DNA from: Verrucomicrobiota bacterium
GTDB taxonomy: Bacteria > Verrucomicrobiota > Kiritimatiellia > RFP12 > UBA1067
DNA: 64,000 bases
Assembly: GCA_023269675.1 (NCBI GenBank)
Contig: JAHFSX010000006.1
Coordinates: forward strand, 124,001-188,000
Direction of reading: 5' to 3'
This document shows positions 48,501 through 57,400 of this stretch, in pieces; the first letter of the stretch is position 1, and every line of letters begins with the position of its first letter. Under the pieces are notes generated by a model. That model saw only the letters and a list, made by a program, of their open reading frames with translations, ran no database searches and was not told the DNA's origin. Position numbers and translations under genes: made by a program.

Positions 48501-50058
48501 AATAGCCGGCGCCAGCGCCACCGCGTTCGACTTCGGCGACGGAGGCGGCAATTCCACCGCTGCCGGCCACGGCTGCATGCAGGTCCACAACTACGGGGCC
48601 AAGCAGACCCTCTTCGCCATCAACCACTTCAACGCCGGCAACAAGATCGGCCTGGGCATCGGCAACAACCCGGTCCCCAACTCGACCTATCCCGATCCCG
48701 ACTGGACCGCCACCTACAACGCCGACAGCTACGAGCGCCGCGTGCTTCATGTGTTTGTGCTTCTCCAAGACATTCAAAGCACCGATGCCGTAGCCCCGAC
48801 CCTGTCCAGCGTCACAGCCTCTTCGACTCTGAAACGCGTGTTGCTCACGTTCAGCGAAACACTGGCCGATTCCGCGGCGTCCACCGGCAATTTCAGCCTC
48901 AACAACGGCGTGACCGTCACCACCGCCGCGCTCTCCGCCGACAAGAAGAGCGTCCTTCTGACCACCACCGCACAAACGCCGGGACAGGCCTACCTGGTGA
49001 GCGTCGCCGGCGTGCGCGACCGATCCGCCAGCGCCAACCTGATCGCCGCAGGCGCCTCCATCGCCTTCACCGCGCCGTACGTTTCCCTGCCGCCCGCGCT
49101 GTCCGACAATGTCCCGGAATCAGCCGACTATGCCCTGGTCTATAAATTGGCCATCCCGAACAACACGTATTTCGTGCCCAACGGCGCACCCTACGCGGTC
49201 GACGAGAGCCTCTTCCAGCAGACCCGGACATTTGACCGCGTCGCCTACTGCCTGGAACTCGTGGCGTCCGGCGTCACCAAGTGGGCCTATGTCTCAATGG
49301 ATCCCTTCACGAGCGACCTCGCCAAGATCGGCGTGCCCACCGCCGCCCGCGGTGCGGTGTTCCAGACCTACGTTTCCAACATGAACGTCTACGCCTCGGC
49401 CAATGCCGCCGTGACAACCGGCACCGCCATCGCCACAGGCAACATCGAGTTCTTTGCCAGCAACTACAGCGGCGCGAACGACAAGAACATTCCGGGCGCG
49501 ATCGGAACCAACTGTGTCGACTTCGGCGATTCCACCGGTTCGGCGTCTGCGGGTTACGGTTGCATGCAAATCCACAATTATGGTGCAGGTCATACGATCC
49601 TGGCCCTGAATAGTTTTGGGAGCAATGGCTTTGTTCCCAGCATGGGCATCGGCAACAACACGAATTTCACCATGGCTGGATATGTGGACACCGACTGGAG
49701 CTTCAATCACAACGCCGCGTCCTTCAGCACAAAGAACCTATACGTGCTCGCGCATTGGAGCGGCACCCCGCAGGGAACAGGGCCGGCCCTGCTTTCCCAA
49801 CCCGTCAGCCGCGAGGTCCGGGCCCACGAGCCGGTACGCTTCTACGTCCAGGCCGTCGGCGAAACCTCCTACCAGTGGCGCCACAACGGCGTGGCCATCG
49901 ACGGCGCGAACCAGGCTTGGCTGGAGATCGCTCGGGCGGACCTGACGGATTCCGGCTCCTACGACGTGTTGGTCTACGGGTCCGGCTCAGCCAGCACGAC
50001 GAGCCTGACTGCGACCCTCCACGTGATCCCGCTCGGCACCGTGCTCAAATTGCGATAG
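45502..50058 (+). CDS. Secreted SGNH/GDSL hydrolase with four copies of an unrecognised domain
   Basis: A 1518-aa protein. A signal peptide (about 10-26) precedes an SGNH hydrolase: GDSIT with nucleophile S39, GTND at 116-119 and D203/H206 in LADIAHPNQTGY. Then SbsA-like Ig domains (RQVAVTFSKPVALATATNLSNYALSGG; two more at about 545 and 1105) alternate with four modules of about 200 residues that share DRVAYYLEL, W.SMDAFT...KIGVP, GNIEFWP, FDFGD, G.MQVHN.GA.QTLFA.N and GIGN. An Ig-like domain (YQWRHNGVAIDG) precedes the C-terminus GTVLKLR. It is probably a carbohydrate esterase, perhaps for sialate or acetylated glycans. The start has GGAG 9 bases upstream. Confidence 0.85.
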   Translation: MPATRPDGLSFSVAIVLCAACLASAATPPSVRIMPLGDSITLGTTAGGYRAPLYTGLTNLGYRVDFVGTQTGNGAGSLPDSDHEGHSGFRISQIDAALGGYLNAVADPDVILLHIGTNDANDGDFANAINRLDALITKIATNRPYAHIIVTSLLPRTEPAINTSITNLFNPSVPDIVTAQAALGRRVTFLDMHAYLTTNDLADIAHPNQTGYNKMADAWLPAITRVIAPIGDGASPGLVRARSLSNNRQVAVTFSKPVALATATNLSNYALSGGLALTGASLDADQRTVTLSTSMQARQTSYTVTVNGVTDLNAPTSLSISADSTVSFLSSTPSGYLNNVAESSGYSLVYSLEIPSSVNYKTAPVAYSVDNHLAIGDFSRVAYYMELLNTNGMLTYVWASMSAFTNDTSLLGVPTLISGAFFHNSVSNMNVFCNVPGVTTGTGITGNLEFWPYSYIYANSFNVPGASGSTCDFGDGINPNGANYGSMQLHNTGAGQTLFAFNAWCDGGATEIGIGNCPAPISGGIDWTFSKTAGAYSARTLQVLVLRGNDTTPPSLVSANASLARTLVTVRFSEPLAPASVNGACFSLDNGAQIVSATLAANQRDVTLVTTRQPAGTPTLTVTGVRDSAAGNPITPGSTIVVSAPALPPEITAKIGGLATGYQLVCTLDIPVTGTFNGSANPYSFDQRSATNFCDRVAYYLELQKLDGSVQYLWTSMDAFTPYLSKIGVPTTASKAMFQQAVANLDVKSNVAGVTNGTGLAGGNIEFWPTDQTTTNALGIANASDSAFDFGDTRLTNGTYGCMQVHNSASRQTLFALNNWGADGNTLCVGIGNAPYGSPDWTATNNAGAFFRRTLHVLVRPATNSTTTLPAEVAANVPAAAGYQLVCSITNIPVYGSFNTSSADYSADIRASVTSAFSRVAYYLELKKSGVPATFLWTSMDAFTTNAMKLGIPVVGTFFQTNVVHLDVLSNVPGVSNGTDIATGNIEFWPSDYSPPNTLPIAGASATAFDFGDGGGNSTAAGHGCMQVHNYGAKQTLFAINHFNAGNKIGLGIGNNPVPNSTYPDPDWTATYNADSYERRVLHVFVLLQDIQSTDAVAPTLSSVTASSTLKRVLLTFSETLADSAASTGNFSLNNGVTVTTAALSADKKSVLLTTTAQTPGQAYLVSVAGVRDRSASANLIAAGASIAFTAPYVSLPPALSDNVPESADYALVYKLAIPNNTYFVPNGAPYAVDESLFQQTRTFDRVAYCLELVASGVTKWAYVSMDPFTSDLAKIGVPTAARGAVFQTYVSNMNVYASANAAVTTGTAIATGNIEFFASNYSGANDKNIPGAIGTNCVDFGDSTGSASAGYGCMQIHNYGAGHTILALNSFGSNGFVPSMGIGNNTNFTMAGYVDTDWSFNHNAASFSTKNLYVLAHWSGTPQGTGPALLSQPVSREVRAHEPVRFYVQAVGETSYQWRHNGVAIDGANQAWLEIARADLTDSGSYDVLVYGSGSASTTSLTATLHVIPLGTVLKLR

Positions 50059-50101
50059 CATCCGCATCCCCGAGGCGGATGCAACGGTTCAAGGAACCGT
50101 T
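50058..50101 (+). terminator. Tandem hairpins after the SGNH gene
   Basis: GCATCCGC/GCGGATGC (50058-50065, 50075-50082) begins with the last G of the stop codon; AACGGTTC-AAG-GAACCGTT (50083-50101) follows. Stems are perfect, but there is no clear T-run. They sit 40 bases from the convergent sialidase stop. Confidence 0.4.
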
Positions 50102-50141
50102 CCTGCCAGAGGAGCGACGCCCGCACATACACGTGTGTTGA

Positions 50142-51443
50142 TCAGTACACCAGCTTGCGGAAATCCTTGACGGTGTGAAAGGTGATGAGGTTGCCGTCAT
50201 GCGCGGAATTGGCGCGGCTGTCCCCGCTGCGCGAAAGCACGCAGAGGTTGTCGCCGTCTACCGCCATGGATGCGTAATGGCGCGATTCGAGCGGCGTGGC
50301 CCCCGCCGTCACCAAGCCCGCGAAACACCAGTCCACCATGTTCTTCGAGAAGTGGAGCTGCAGGCGGTGGCGTTCGTTGTTGGGCAGGTTGAAGCGGTTC
50401 GCGGGCAGCCGGTCCGCGCGGGTCATCGAGTCGGTCGCCTGCGAGCTGAGCAGCCAGTAGAGCTTCGTCGGCTCGTCATACAGCACATGGAAGCGCATCT
50501 GCCCGCCGGGACACGGCAGGAACAGCGCGGTCTTCCCCGAAGGCACCTTTTCCAGCAGCGTGGTCAGGGTGCCGTCATCATTCTCCACCACCTTGGCGAC
50601 CGCCGCGTAGCCCGTGCCGCCGGTGTGGGCGCGGGCCCAGAGGTGGAAGGTCTTTCCCTTGGGATCGAACCAGACGTGGTCGGGATCATGGAACTGCACC
50701 ACGTTGGTCTCCAGCCAGCCGATGGGCGCGCTGTTGCGGCCGGGTGCGGGCAGCGAGCCGCGGGGATAGGCTGAGGGATAGAACGGCACGCCGAAAAAAT
50801 CGATCGAGGGATCGGTCTCGATGGCGGGGATCGTGTCATGGAACGAGAGCTCCGAGGCGAAGGTCCAGTTCTCGCGGCGCGTCAGGTCGGCGTCGAGTCT
50901 TCCCCGCATCAGCACCGGCGCCAGCTCACCCACGGGCCAGCTCTTGATCTTCTCGGACACACGCCGCTCCATCACCAGATAGACGCAGCCGTTGGCCGTG
51001 ATCACGTTGCAGGCCGACTGGTGCCAGTGCTGGCCCTCGGTCAGTTTCGCCGGCGCGCTCCAGGTTGCGCCGCCGTCGTCCGAGCGGATCACCGTCAGAT
51101 CGCCCGAGTGTCCCAGCACGTACAGCGCCTGGCCGGCCGCAAAGGGACGGGCATGCACATACGGGAACGAGGCGCGGTTCGCCCACGTGCGACCATGGTC
51201 GTCGGACGTGAAGACGCGGCCGCGCGGCTCACCCTTCTTCCAGCCGGGCCCGCCGAAATCCATGGTGGCCACCAGCCGCCCGCTGTCGAGCCGCGCCAGC
51301 CCCGGCGTGTAGCAGAAGATGTCGGCGGGCGAGGGCGATTCGCACACGGTCACAAAGTCGTCCGCAAGCGGACGCACCGGCCCGCCCGTCCCCGCACACG
51401 CGCTCCACACGGCGAACATCAGCAGAAAACAGACTTGTCTCAT
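50142..51443 (-). CDS. Secreted sialidase-like protein (BNR/Asp-box)
   Basis: A 433-aa protein with a signal peptide (CFLLMFAVWSACA). Two Asp boxes are visible, TSDDHGRTW and SDDGGATW, with a beta-propeller body. TGLA-type motifs include YTPGLARLDSGRLVATMDFG. It would cleave or bind sialic acid or related sugars. Members with only two or three Asp boxes are often of uncertain specificity, so 'exo-alpha-sialidase family' is the safe name. It converges with the SGNH gene. Confidence 0.75.
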   Translation of the reverse strand: MRQVCFLLMFAVWSACAGTGGPVRPLADDFVTVCESPSPADIFCYTPGLARLDSGRLVATMDFGGPGWKKGEPRGRVFTSDDHGRTWANRASFPYVHARPFAAGQALYVLGHSGDLTVIRSDDGGATWSAPAKLTEGQHWHQSACNVITANGCVYLVMERRVSEKIKSWPVGELAPVLMRGRLDADLTRRENWTFASELSFHDTIPAIETDPSIDFFGVPFYPSAYPRGSLPAPGRNSAPIGWLETNVVQFHDPDHVWFDPKGKTFHLWARAHTGGTGYAAVAKVVENDDGTLTTLLEKVPSGKTALFLPCPGGQMRFHVLYDEPTKLYWLLSSQATDSMTRADRLPANRFNLPNNERHRLQLHFSKNMVDWCFAGLVTAGATPLESRHYASMAVDGDNLCVLSRSGDSRANSAHDGNLITFHTVKDFRKLVY

Positions 51444-51469
51444 AACGGCCCCCCTTTTTACAGAGGGGC

Positions 51470-51497
51470 ATTATAGATCAATCCCGTCCGAATCCAA
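51470..51497 (-). promoter_or_regulatory. Promoter of the sialidase-like gene
   Basis: On the minus strand TTGGAT (51492-51497) and TATAAT (51470-51475) are 16 bases apart. Between the -10 and the start is CCCCTCTGTAAAAAGGGG, a short stem. Confidence 0.45.
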
Positions 51498-51662
51498 GCG
51501 CGATCCTATAGGCATCCGTTTCGTCGTCATTTCTTGGAATGGCATCAACAGCGGACGGCACGGAGGTCGCCCGCCCTTAACACGTCAAAAAACGCATCCG
51601 CACATCTCGCAGGCAGGGACGAACCGCTGGACCAGAATGGCGCTAAAATAAACATCTTTCAC

Positions 51663-51745
51663 TTCTAATCTTAATCTTAATCCTAATCGTAATCTCTTCG
51701 TAAAATCGGATTAAGATTAAGAGCAAGATTATGATTAAGACTGGC
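51663..51745. repeat. TAATCTTAATC-type hairpin with tandem-repeat arms
   Basis: TTAATCTTAATCC (51671-51683) pairs perfectly with GGATTAAGATTAA (51708-51720), and weaker units continue on both arms. It lies in the 354-base gap between the sialidase start and the GH27 stop; the rest of the gap shows only the sialidase promoter. Confidence 0.7.
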
Positions 51746-51797
51746 CATGCCGCTTAACTCAGGGCCCTTCGCGTGGGGCTGTCCGAGACGTCTGGCC

Positions 51798-53372
51798 CTA
51801 CGGCATCTGCGGGAACAAACGCACCAACACCACGCCGTGACGGGGCACCTCGGCTGAGAGTTTCTCTCCGAACACACCGAGATCCCGCTGCCGCCAGAGG
51901 TCACGGACGCGCTGTTTTCCATTCACGCCGAGCTCGGGCCAAGAGACCGCCACCGTTGACGTCTGCTCTCCCGGATTGAAAAGCCCGACGGCCACAGAAC
52001 CGTCCTCCAGCCTTTTAACGAGCACTTCGCCGCCCGCCACCTCGACATCCCTGGCCTGGACGCCGAGCGGGTCCTGGTCGACGTCGAGCACCTCGTCGTT
52101 CGTCAGCAGGCTCAGCGTGAAGGCATCAAGCGTGTCGATGGGCGCGCCGATGATGAGCGGCGCGGCCCACAGGCACCAGAGGCTGACATGCGCGAACTGC
52201 TCGTCCACCGTCAGCCGGCTCGGGCGCAGCGGCTTGTTGTCCCATCCGCCCAGCAGGCCCACGCGCAGCGGACAGGGCATGTTCCAGTGGCCGGGGCGGT
52301 TGTAGGGCTCCCACCGCTTGTGGGCCAGCCACAGGTCGCGGACGCCCAGCGCCCACTTCTGCTTGCCCGCATCGAGCTGCGTCTTCACCCACACGTCCAC
52401 CAGATCGCCGTCCGTGCGCGTCATCGTCCCGATGCCGGTGTAGGCCTCGGCGTCTTGGAACGGAGCCGTATTGGACAACTCGAACACGATGTCGCGCGGC
52501 ACCGCACGCAGCGCATCGCCCATGGTCCGGGCCAGCGCCACGCTGTCGATGCCCCAGTCGTATTTGAAGTAATCGATGCCCCACTCGGCGGCCTGCCGGG
52601 CCTCGTTGACCTCGAAGCGGTACGCGCCGTGCGTCCATCCCTTATTAGCCCCCGGCGGCAGTTTCGCCCAGATCCCTTCCGCGCTGTCGCTCGAACCGCC
52701 CACGAAACCGGCGTAGCTGGTCCGCCACGGCGTGGAGTAGTTGCCGACCTTCAGTCCCATGGCATGGAGATCGGCGCACATCTTCTTCATGTCCCCGAAT
52801 TTCCCGTTCGGCTGGATCGCGTTGTGCGGTCCGCCGCGCGTCCCCTGCCAGCCGTCGTCGATGTTCACGTAGCAATAGCCATGCTGAATCAAGCCTTTGC
52901 CCACGAGGGCCTCGGCCGAGGCCCGCACACCCTTTTCGCTCACGAACGGGCCGAGCCCGCCCCAGGTGTTGCACCCCATCGGCGGCGTCAGCGCGAACGT
53001 GTCGCCCACCACCAGTTTCAGCTCCCGCTCGGCCTGGCCAGCCGCATTCTTTGCGACAAGCTTAATCCGATACGTGCCCGCCGTCTTCACAGACCCGCTG
53101 ATCAGGCCTTTCTGGCCATCACAGACGGACCCTTCGGGCAAACCCGATGCCAAATACGTCATCGGGCGCTGACCCGCCACGGCGAAGGTGTACTGGATCG
53201 GGCTGCCCGGCCGCACGCCGAACACCTTGGCGCCGTTGAAACGCGGTTCGGGTCTGGCGGCGGGCGTGAGGATCTGCGCCGTCAAGTCCGGCGCCGGTTC
53301 AGCGACTCTAGTTTCTTGGGCGCTTGCCAACAGCGACAAGCCGGACACGACGGTTATAAACACGTTCTTCAT
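51798..53372 (-). CDS. Secreted GH27 alpha-galactosidase-like protein with Ig-like N-terminal domain
   Basis: A 524-aa protein with a signal peptide, then an Ig-like (He_PIG) domain at about 55-125 (YLASGLPEGSVCDGQKGLISGSVKTAGTYRIKLVAKN). The GH27 barrel starts LTPPMGCNTWGG. The nucleophile is D272 in YFKYDWG, and the acid/base is probably D323 in RTDGDLVDVW. HGYCYVNIDDGWQG is also characteristic. A C-terminal beta domain follows. It should release alpha-galactose (or N-acetylgalactosamine) residues. AAAGGAACGAG precedes the start. It lies downstream of GH16 on the same strand. Confidence 0.9.
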   Translation of the reverse strand: MKNVFITVVSGLSLLASAQETRVAEPAPDLTAQILTPAARPEPRFNGAKVFGVRPGSPIQYTFAVAGQRPMTYLASGLPEGSVCDGQKGLISGSVKTAGTYRIKLVAKNAAGQAERELKLVVGDTFALTPPMGCNTWGGLGPFVSEKGVRASAEALVGKGLIQHGYCYVNIDDGWQGTRGGPHNAIQPNGKFGDMKKMCADLHAMGLKVGNYSTPWRTSYAGFVGGSSDSAEGIWAKLPPGANKGWTHGAYRFEVNEARQAAEWGIDYFKYDWGIDSVALARTMGDALRAVPRDIVFELSNTAPFQDAEAYTGIGTMTRTDGDLVDVWVKTQLDAGKQKWALGVRDLWLAHKRWEPYNRPGHWNMPCPLRVGLLGGWDNKPLRPSRLTVDEQFAHVSLWCLWAAPLIIGAPIDTLDAFTLSLLTNDEVLDVDQDPLGVQARDVEVAGGEVLVKRLEDGSVAVGLFNPGEQTSTVAVSWPELGVNGKQRVRDLWRQRDLGVFGEKLSAEVPRHGVVLVRLFPQMP

Positions 53373-53406
53373 CTCGTTCCTTTCTTCTCCTCACGCCAAG
53401 GCAAGG

Positions 53407-53473
53407 CTGACCGCCGGTCAGACCGAGCATTGCAATCCCAGCGATGACCCGCGGACGGCCCAGCGGTCCGTCC
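53407..53473. repeat. Two short hairpins between GH16 and GH27 genes
   Basis: CTGACC-GCC-GGTCAG (53407-53421) lies in the GH27 leader and could be an operator. GGACGGCC...GGTCCGTCC (53453-53473) is a REP-like hairpin. Confidence 0.45.
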
Positions 53474-53512
53474 CTACCCAACACACCGATCACCCGCCTG
53501 CAGACTTCCCGA

Positions 53513-54385
53513 TCAGAACCCTTTGGCCATGGGATACGGATCGTCCTTCGACCTCCAGACGCGCAGGTAGTCGATCGAGAAAGTGCCGGGCAGATCCGCC
53601 GGATCGGGCAAACCCACCCAGTCCTGCATGATCTCACAGTCGAACATGACATGGAGCGCGGTGCTGTAGTAGTCGTTGTCCCTCGCAAAAACCTCTTTGC
53701 CGTCCACAAACCACTTCATCTCCGTGGGGGTCCACAGGAAACCGTAGACGTGGAAGTCCGCGGCGAAATCGAACGGCATCTTCTGCTTTGCGGCCTTTTT
53801 AGGCAACGGCGTCTGCTTGTAGTTCGCGATCGACTCGACATAGGGCGTACAGAAGCGGTGCACCGTCGTGCAGTACACCTTGTCATACTCCGTCTTGGCC
53901 GGTTTCCCGAACACCTCAAAAATGTCGATCTCCTCCGAAAAACTACCCTCGCGGTATTTGGCGGGCGGATTGAGCGGGTCATACAGCCAGAAGGCGTTGC
54001 ACACGCTCGCCCGCATCGACTTGCAGCGGGCTTCGAAATAGCCGTAAAGAATCCGCTTCTTGCTTTTGACCGTCGAAGTGGTGAACTTGTCGTACCCGCG
54101 GACCTTGTTCTCGACCGTCACCTCTTCAGGCTTCTGGACGCGGGCGGTGAGTTGGAGCGCCCCGTCCTTCACAGCCACGTTCTCACGCGCGAAATAGCCG
54201 GGCTTGCGGCCGTACCACTCGGGATTAAAGTCCCACCACTTCGTCCCATCCAGACCATCCCCGTCGAACTCATCGCTGAACTCGGGAGCGAACACCCAGC
54301 CCTCGCCCATCGGGCAGACGGGCATCTCCGCTCTGACCGCCACGCTGACCAACGACAGAAGCGCCATTACCTGCAGTGTTTTCAT
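53513..54385 (-). CDS. Secreted glycoside hydrolase family 16 protein
   Basis: A 290-aa protein with a signal peptide (about 1-19). The catalytic ExDxxE motif is E152-x-D154-x-x-E157 in SEEIDIFEVFG, and FSDEFDGDGLDGTKWWDF, YGYFEARCKSM and FHVYGFLWTPTEMKWFVDGKEV are family hallmarks. GH16 enzymes cleave beta-1,3/1,4-glucans or galactans by a retaining mechanism; the sequence resembles the agarase/porphyranase-type branch more than lichenases, an inference only. It begins 21 bases after the DUF5107 gene, so the two should be co-transcribed. Confidence 0.9.
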   Translation of the reverse strand: MKTLQVMALLSLVSVAVRAEMPVCPMGEGWVFAPEFSDEFDGDGLDGTKWWDFNPEWYGRKPGYFARENVAVKDGALQLTARVQKPEEVTVENKVRGYDKFTTSTVKSKKRILYGYFEARCKSMRASVCNAFWLYDPLNPPAKYREGSFSEEIDIFEVFGKPAKTEYDKVYCTTVHRFCTPYVESIANYKQTPLPKKAAKQKMPFDFAADFHVYGFLWTPTEMKWFVDGKEVFARDNDYYSTALHVMFDCEIMQDWVGLPDPADLPGTFSIDYLRVWRSKDDPYPMAKGF

Positions 54386-54400
54386 GTCTCTTCTCCATTT

Positions 54401-54440
54401 CGATGTTCAGCGTTGGATGTTCGGCGTTGGACGTTGATTG
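54401..54440 (-). repeat. CGTTCAACG-type tract forming the end of the DUF5107 gene
   Basis: On the minus strand, CAACGTCCAACGCCGAACAT units encode the last residues (NQRPTPNIQR) and the TGA stop of the DUF5107 protein. Related tracts at 12296 and 39670 are intergenic. Confidence 0.65.
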
Positions 54441-57400
54441 CCTTGCAGCAGCGCCTTCGCCCAGATCATCGACGGACGCTCCTTCAGCGCCTTCCCGAAC
54501 AGATCCTTCGCCTCTGCCGTTTTGCCCTCGGCCAGCGAGGCCAGCCCCTGAAGATAAAGGGCCTCGGTCGTCCGGTGCCCGACACGCTCCGCCGGGGTGT
54601 TCTCGCCCCCGAACTTGGCGTAGGCGTCCACGGCGTCGGGCTGCGCCAGCGCGGCCATCGCGGAGTGGAGCCGCTGCCGTTGATCCGCCTCGCCTTTCGA
54701 ATCACCCAGTTCGCGACAGGCGAGCAAGCGGTAATAGCTCATCTCGCCGTTGGCGACGCGGCCCTCCAGCGCCGCGCGCAGCTGCGCCTGCGCCGCCTCG
54801 GCCTGGCCCAGCGCCCGGCAGGCCTGCGCCGTGTAATAGTGGATCTTCGGAGCCTGTCCCGCGTCGCCCGGGCGGCCCGCCTGAAGATTCTCGGGATAGG
54901 TGTCCGCCGCCTTGAAATTCTGCAGCGCCGCAGCCGCCTGACCCGCATCCAAAAGCGCCAGACCGCGCAGCAGACACGCGTCCACGAACGGCTGCCGCAG
55001 CGCCTCCGCTCCCTCCCACACATGGAAGCGGCGTGTTGTCAGAATCGCCAACGACTTCTCGAACTGCCCGGTCTCGTTGTACAGATAGGCCAGCCGCAGG
55101 ACGGTCGGGTCACTCCTCTGAACCGTCGCCATATGGCTCTCGAGGAAGGCCAGTCGCGACGCGCTGTCGCGTCCCAGTTTCTCGCACAGCTTGTCCCGTT
55201 CCAGCACGGGCGCCACGTTCTGTGGATCGGCATTGATCGCCGCCTCGTAGCGGGCCACCGCCAGCTCGCGCTTTTCGGATATCCGTCCGTAGGCGAACCC
55301 GAGGTTGCGTAGCGCCAAGCCATGCGCCGGATTGAGCGCCACCGCCTTTTCCCATGCCGCGACACCCTGTTCGCGCTGGTCGAGGTAGTAACACAAATCG
55401 CCCAGGTAGTACCACGTGTTGGCGTCGGACGGACACAGCGCTGACGCGGCCGAAAGCATTTTCAGCTCCTCGTGCCGGAACGGGAAGCAGTAGTCCGTAG
55501 GCATCGCGGCGGCCTGGCTGAACAGCGCGCGCGCCTCGTCGGTCTGGCCGGTCTGCAGGCTGAAGTAGCCCTTGTAGTATTTCACGAGCGGGCTCGCGTA
55601 GTCCGCGCCGGTCGCCTCCGCCTGCGCCAGCAGGGCGAGCGCCTCTTCGGCCGCCCCGATCGTGCCATAATCTGCCGCCATTTCGAGCACCTGCTGCAGC
55701 TTGTTCCCGCGGTTGCGTGCGGCGGCATCCAGCGCCTTTTCCGCTTTTCCCTCGAGAAAACAGCGTTCCGCCCTCGACCAGACGTCAAGCGGATCGAGTT
55801 CCAGCGTCCGGTCGAGTTCGGCCGCCGCGGCTTTCTTCTGGCCGAGCTTGCGCAGAACAAAGGCCTTCAGCGTGTGCGCCTTGCTCGAACGCGCCGCCAC
55901 ATCGACGGCGTTGTCGATCATTTCCAGCGCGCCCCCATAGTTCTTATGAAGGCACTCGATCTCCGCCAGCTCCATGTAGGCCTCGCGCTGGAACGAGTCG
56001 CGCCACACCGCCTTCCACAGTTCGTCCGCGGCCTCTTTCAATTTGCCCTGCTCTTTCAGGACGACACCCAGATAATAGTGCGGCTCCGCGTCCTTGGCGC
56101 GGGTGTAGTTGCGGGTCGTGCGCGCCACCGCCCGGCGCAGATGCTCCTCGGCCTCGGCAAACTTGGCCTGTTTGGCCAGCCGGATGCCCAGGACGGTGTT
56201 GACGCGCAGGTCATCCGGATCGCGCCGCAAAGCTTCCTCGTAATACGGCCGGGGGTCGACGTTGCCGTTGTGGAACTGCTCCAGCCGCAAACCGACCAGG
56301 TAAAGCTCTTCAACCGACTTATAATCGGCCGGCGGCTTCGGATTCTCGACCGGCGTCGGCAGCGGCTGCACCGCCGCGTCCACCGGCGTGTAGCTCACCA
56401 GCTCGCTTCCGTCAGGTGCGACGAGACGGCCCGTGATCTCCTGATCCTTGACTCCGGCGTCGATGGGGATCACGTTCACATACGGTGTGTCCGGGTCGAT
56501 GTCGATGACTTCGGAGAATTCCTTTCCGCCGTGTTTCAGCGACACCTTGGCACGCTTGACACTCAACGTCGTGTTGAAGCCCAACCAAACCTTATCCGGC
56601 GCGCGCCGCTCGAGATTGACGGCCGCATCACGGTTCGCGCACTTCACGCCGCCGATTTTCTTGATCGGATACCAGTATTGTTTGCACATGCGGGTTTCGT
56701 AAGGCGAGATCCAGCTGTAGTCCGGCTGATTGTCGGAAAAGGCCCCGACCATCAGCTCCAGATAGGGCCCGTCGTTGTCGGTCAGCACCTTGTCCCAGAC
56801 GAACCCGCCGGGATTGTTGCCCCACAGGAAGAACTTTTTACCGCACACGATCTGACGGTTGGCCACGTGCGCCGTGCCCATTTCCAAACCGTGATCGTAA
56901 CCCGCCAGGAAATCGTTGTCGGGATCAACCGCGAAAATGGAGCGGTGGTCCGTGGTGAAGTTTTTCCACCAGCTCAGATCCGCGATTGCATCGACCGCCG
57001 TACAGGGACGGCCCATGGGAAACGTCGTGAAAAAACTCTTGTGGTGATCCATGCCGACGCGGCAGGAGGGCGGGAAGAGCACCTGGTAGTTCGTGCCGCA
57101 CGACACCGATACGTTCGCCCAGTAGAGCATCGACTCAATGTAGGGCTGCCGGTTCATGAAGCGGCAGTCCGCCTCGAGATAGGAGCGCCCGGGCTTCATG
57201 GTGAGGCCGATCGACCACTTCATGCGCTGGCGCAGCTCCGTCTCGCCGATCCAGACGGTCTTGCCCCCGTCCGCACTCTTCGTCGTCGTGTAGTCCACCG
57301 GCATGAAGGTCGTGGCACGGTGGTGATGCGGAAAGTTCCACTCCACGCCGCCGGAGGTCCATGCGCCCAGCATGCCGATCAGCGCGGGCTTGATCACGTG

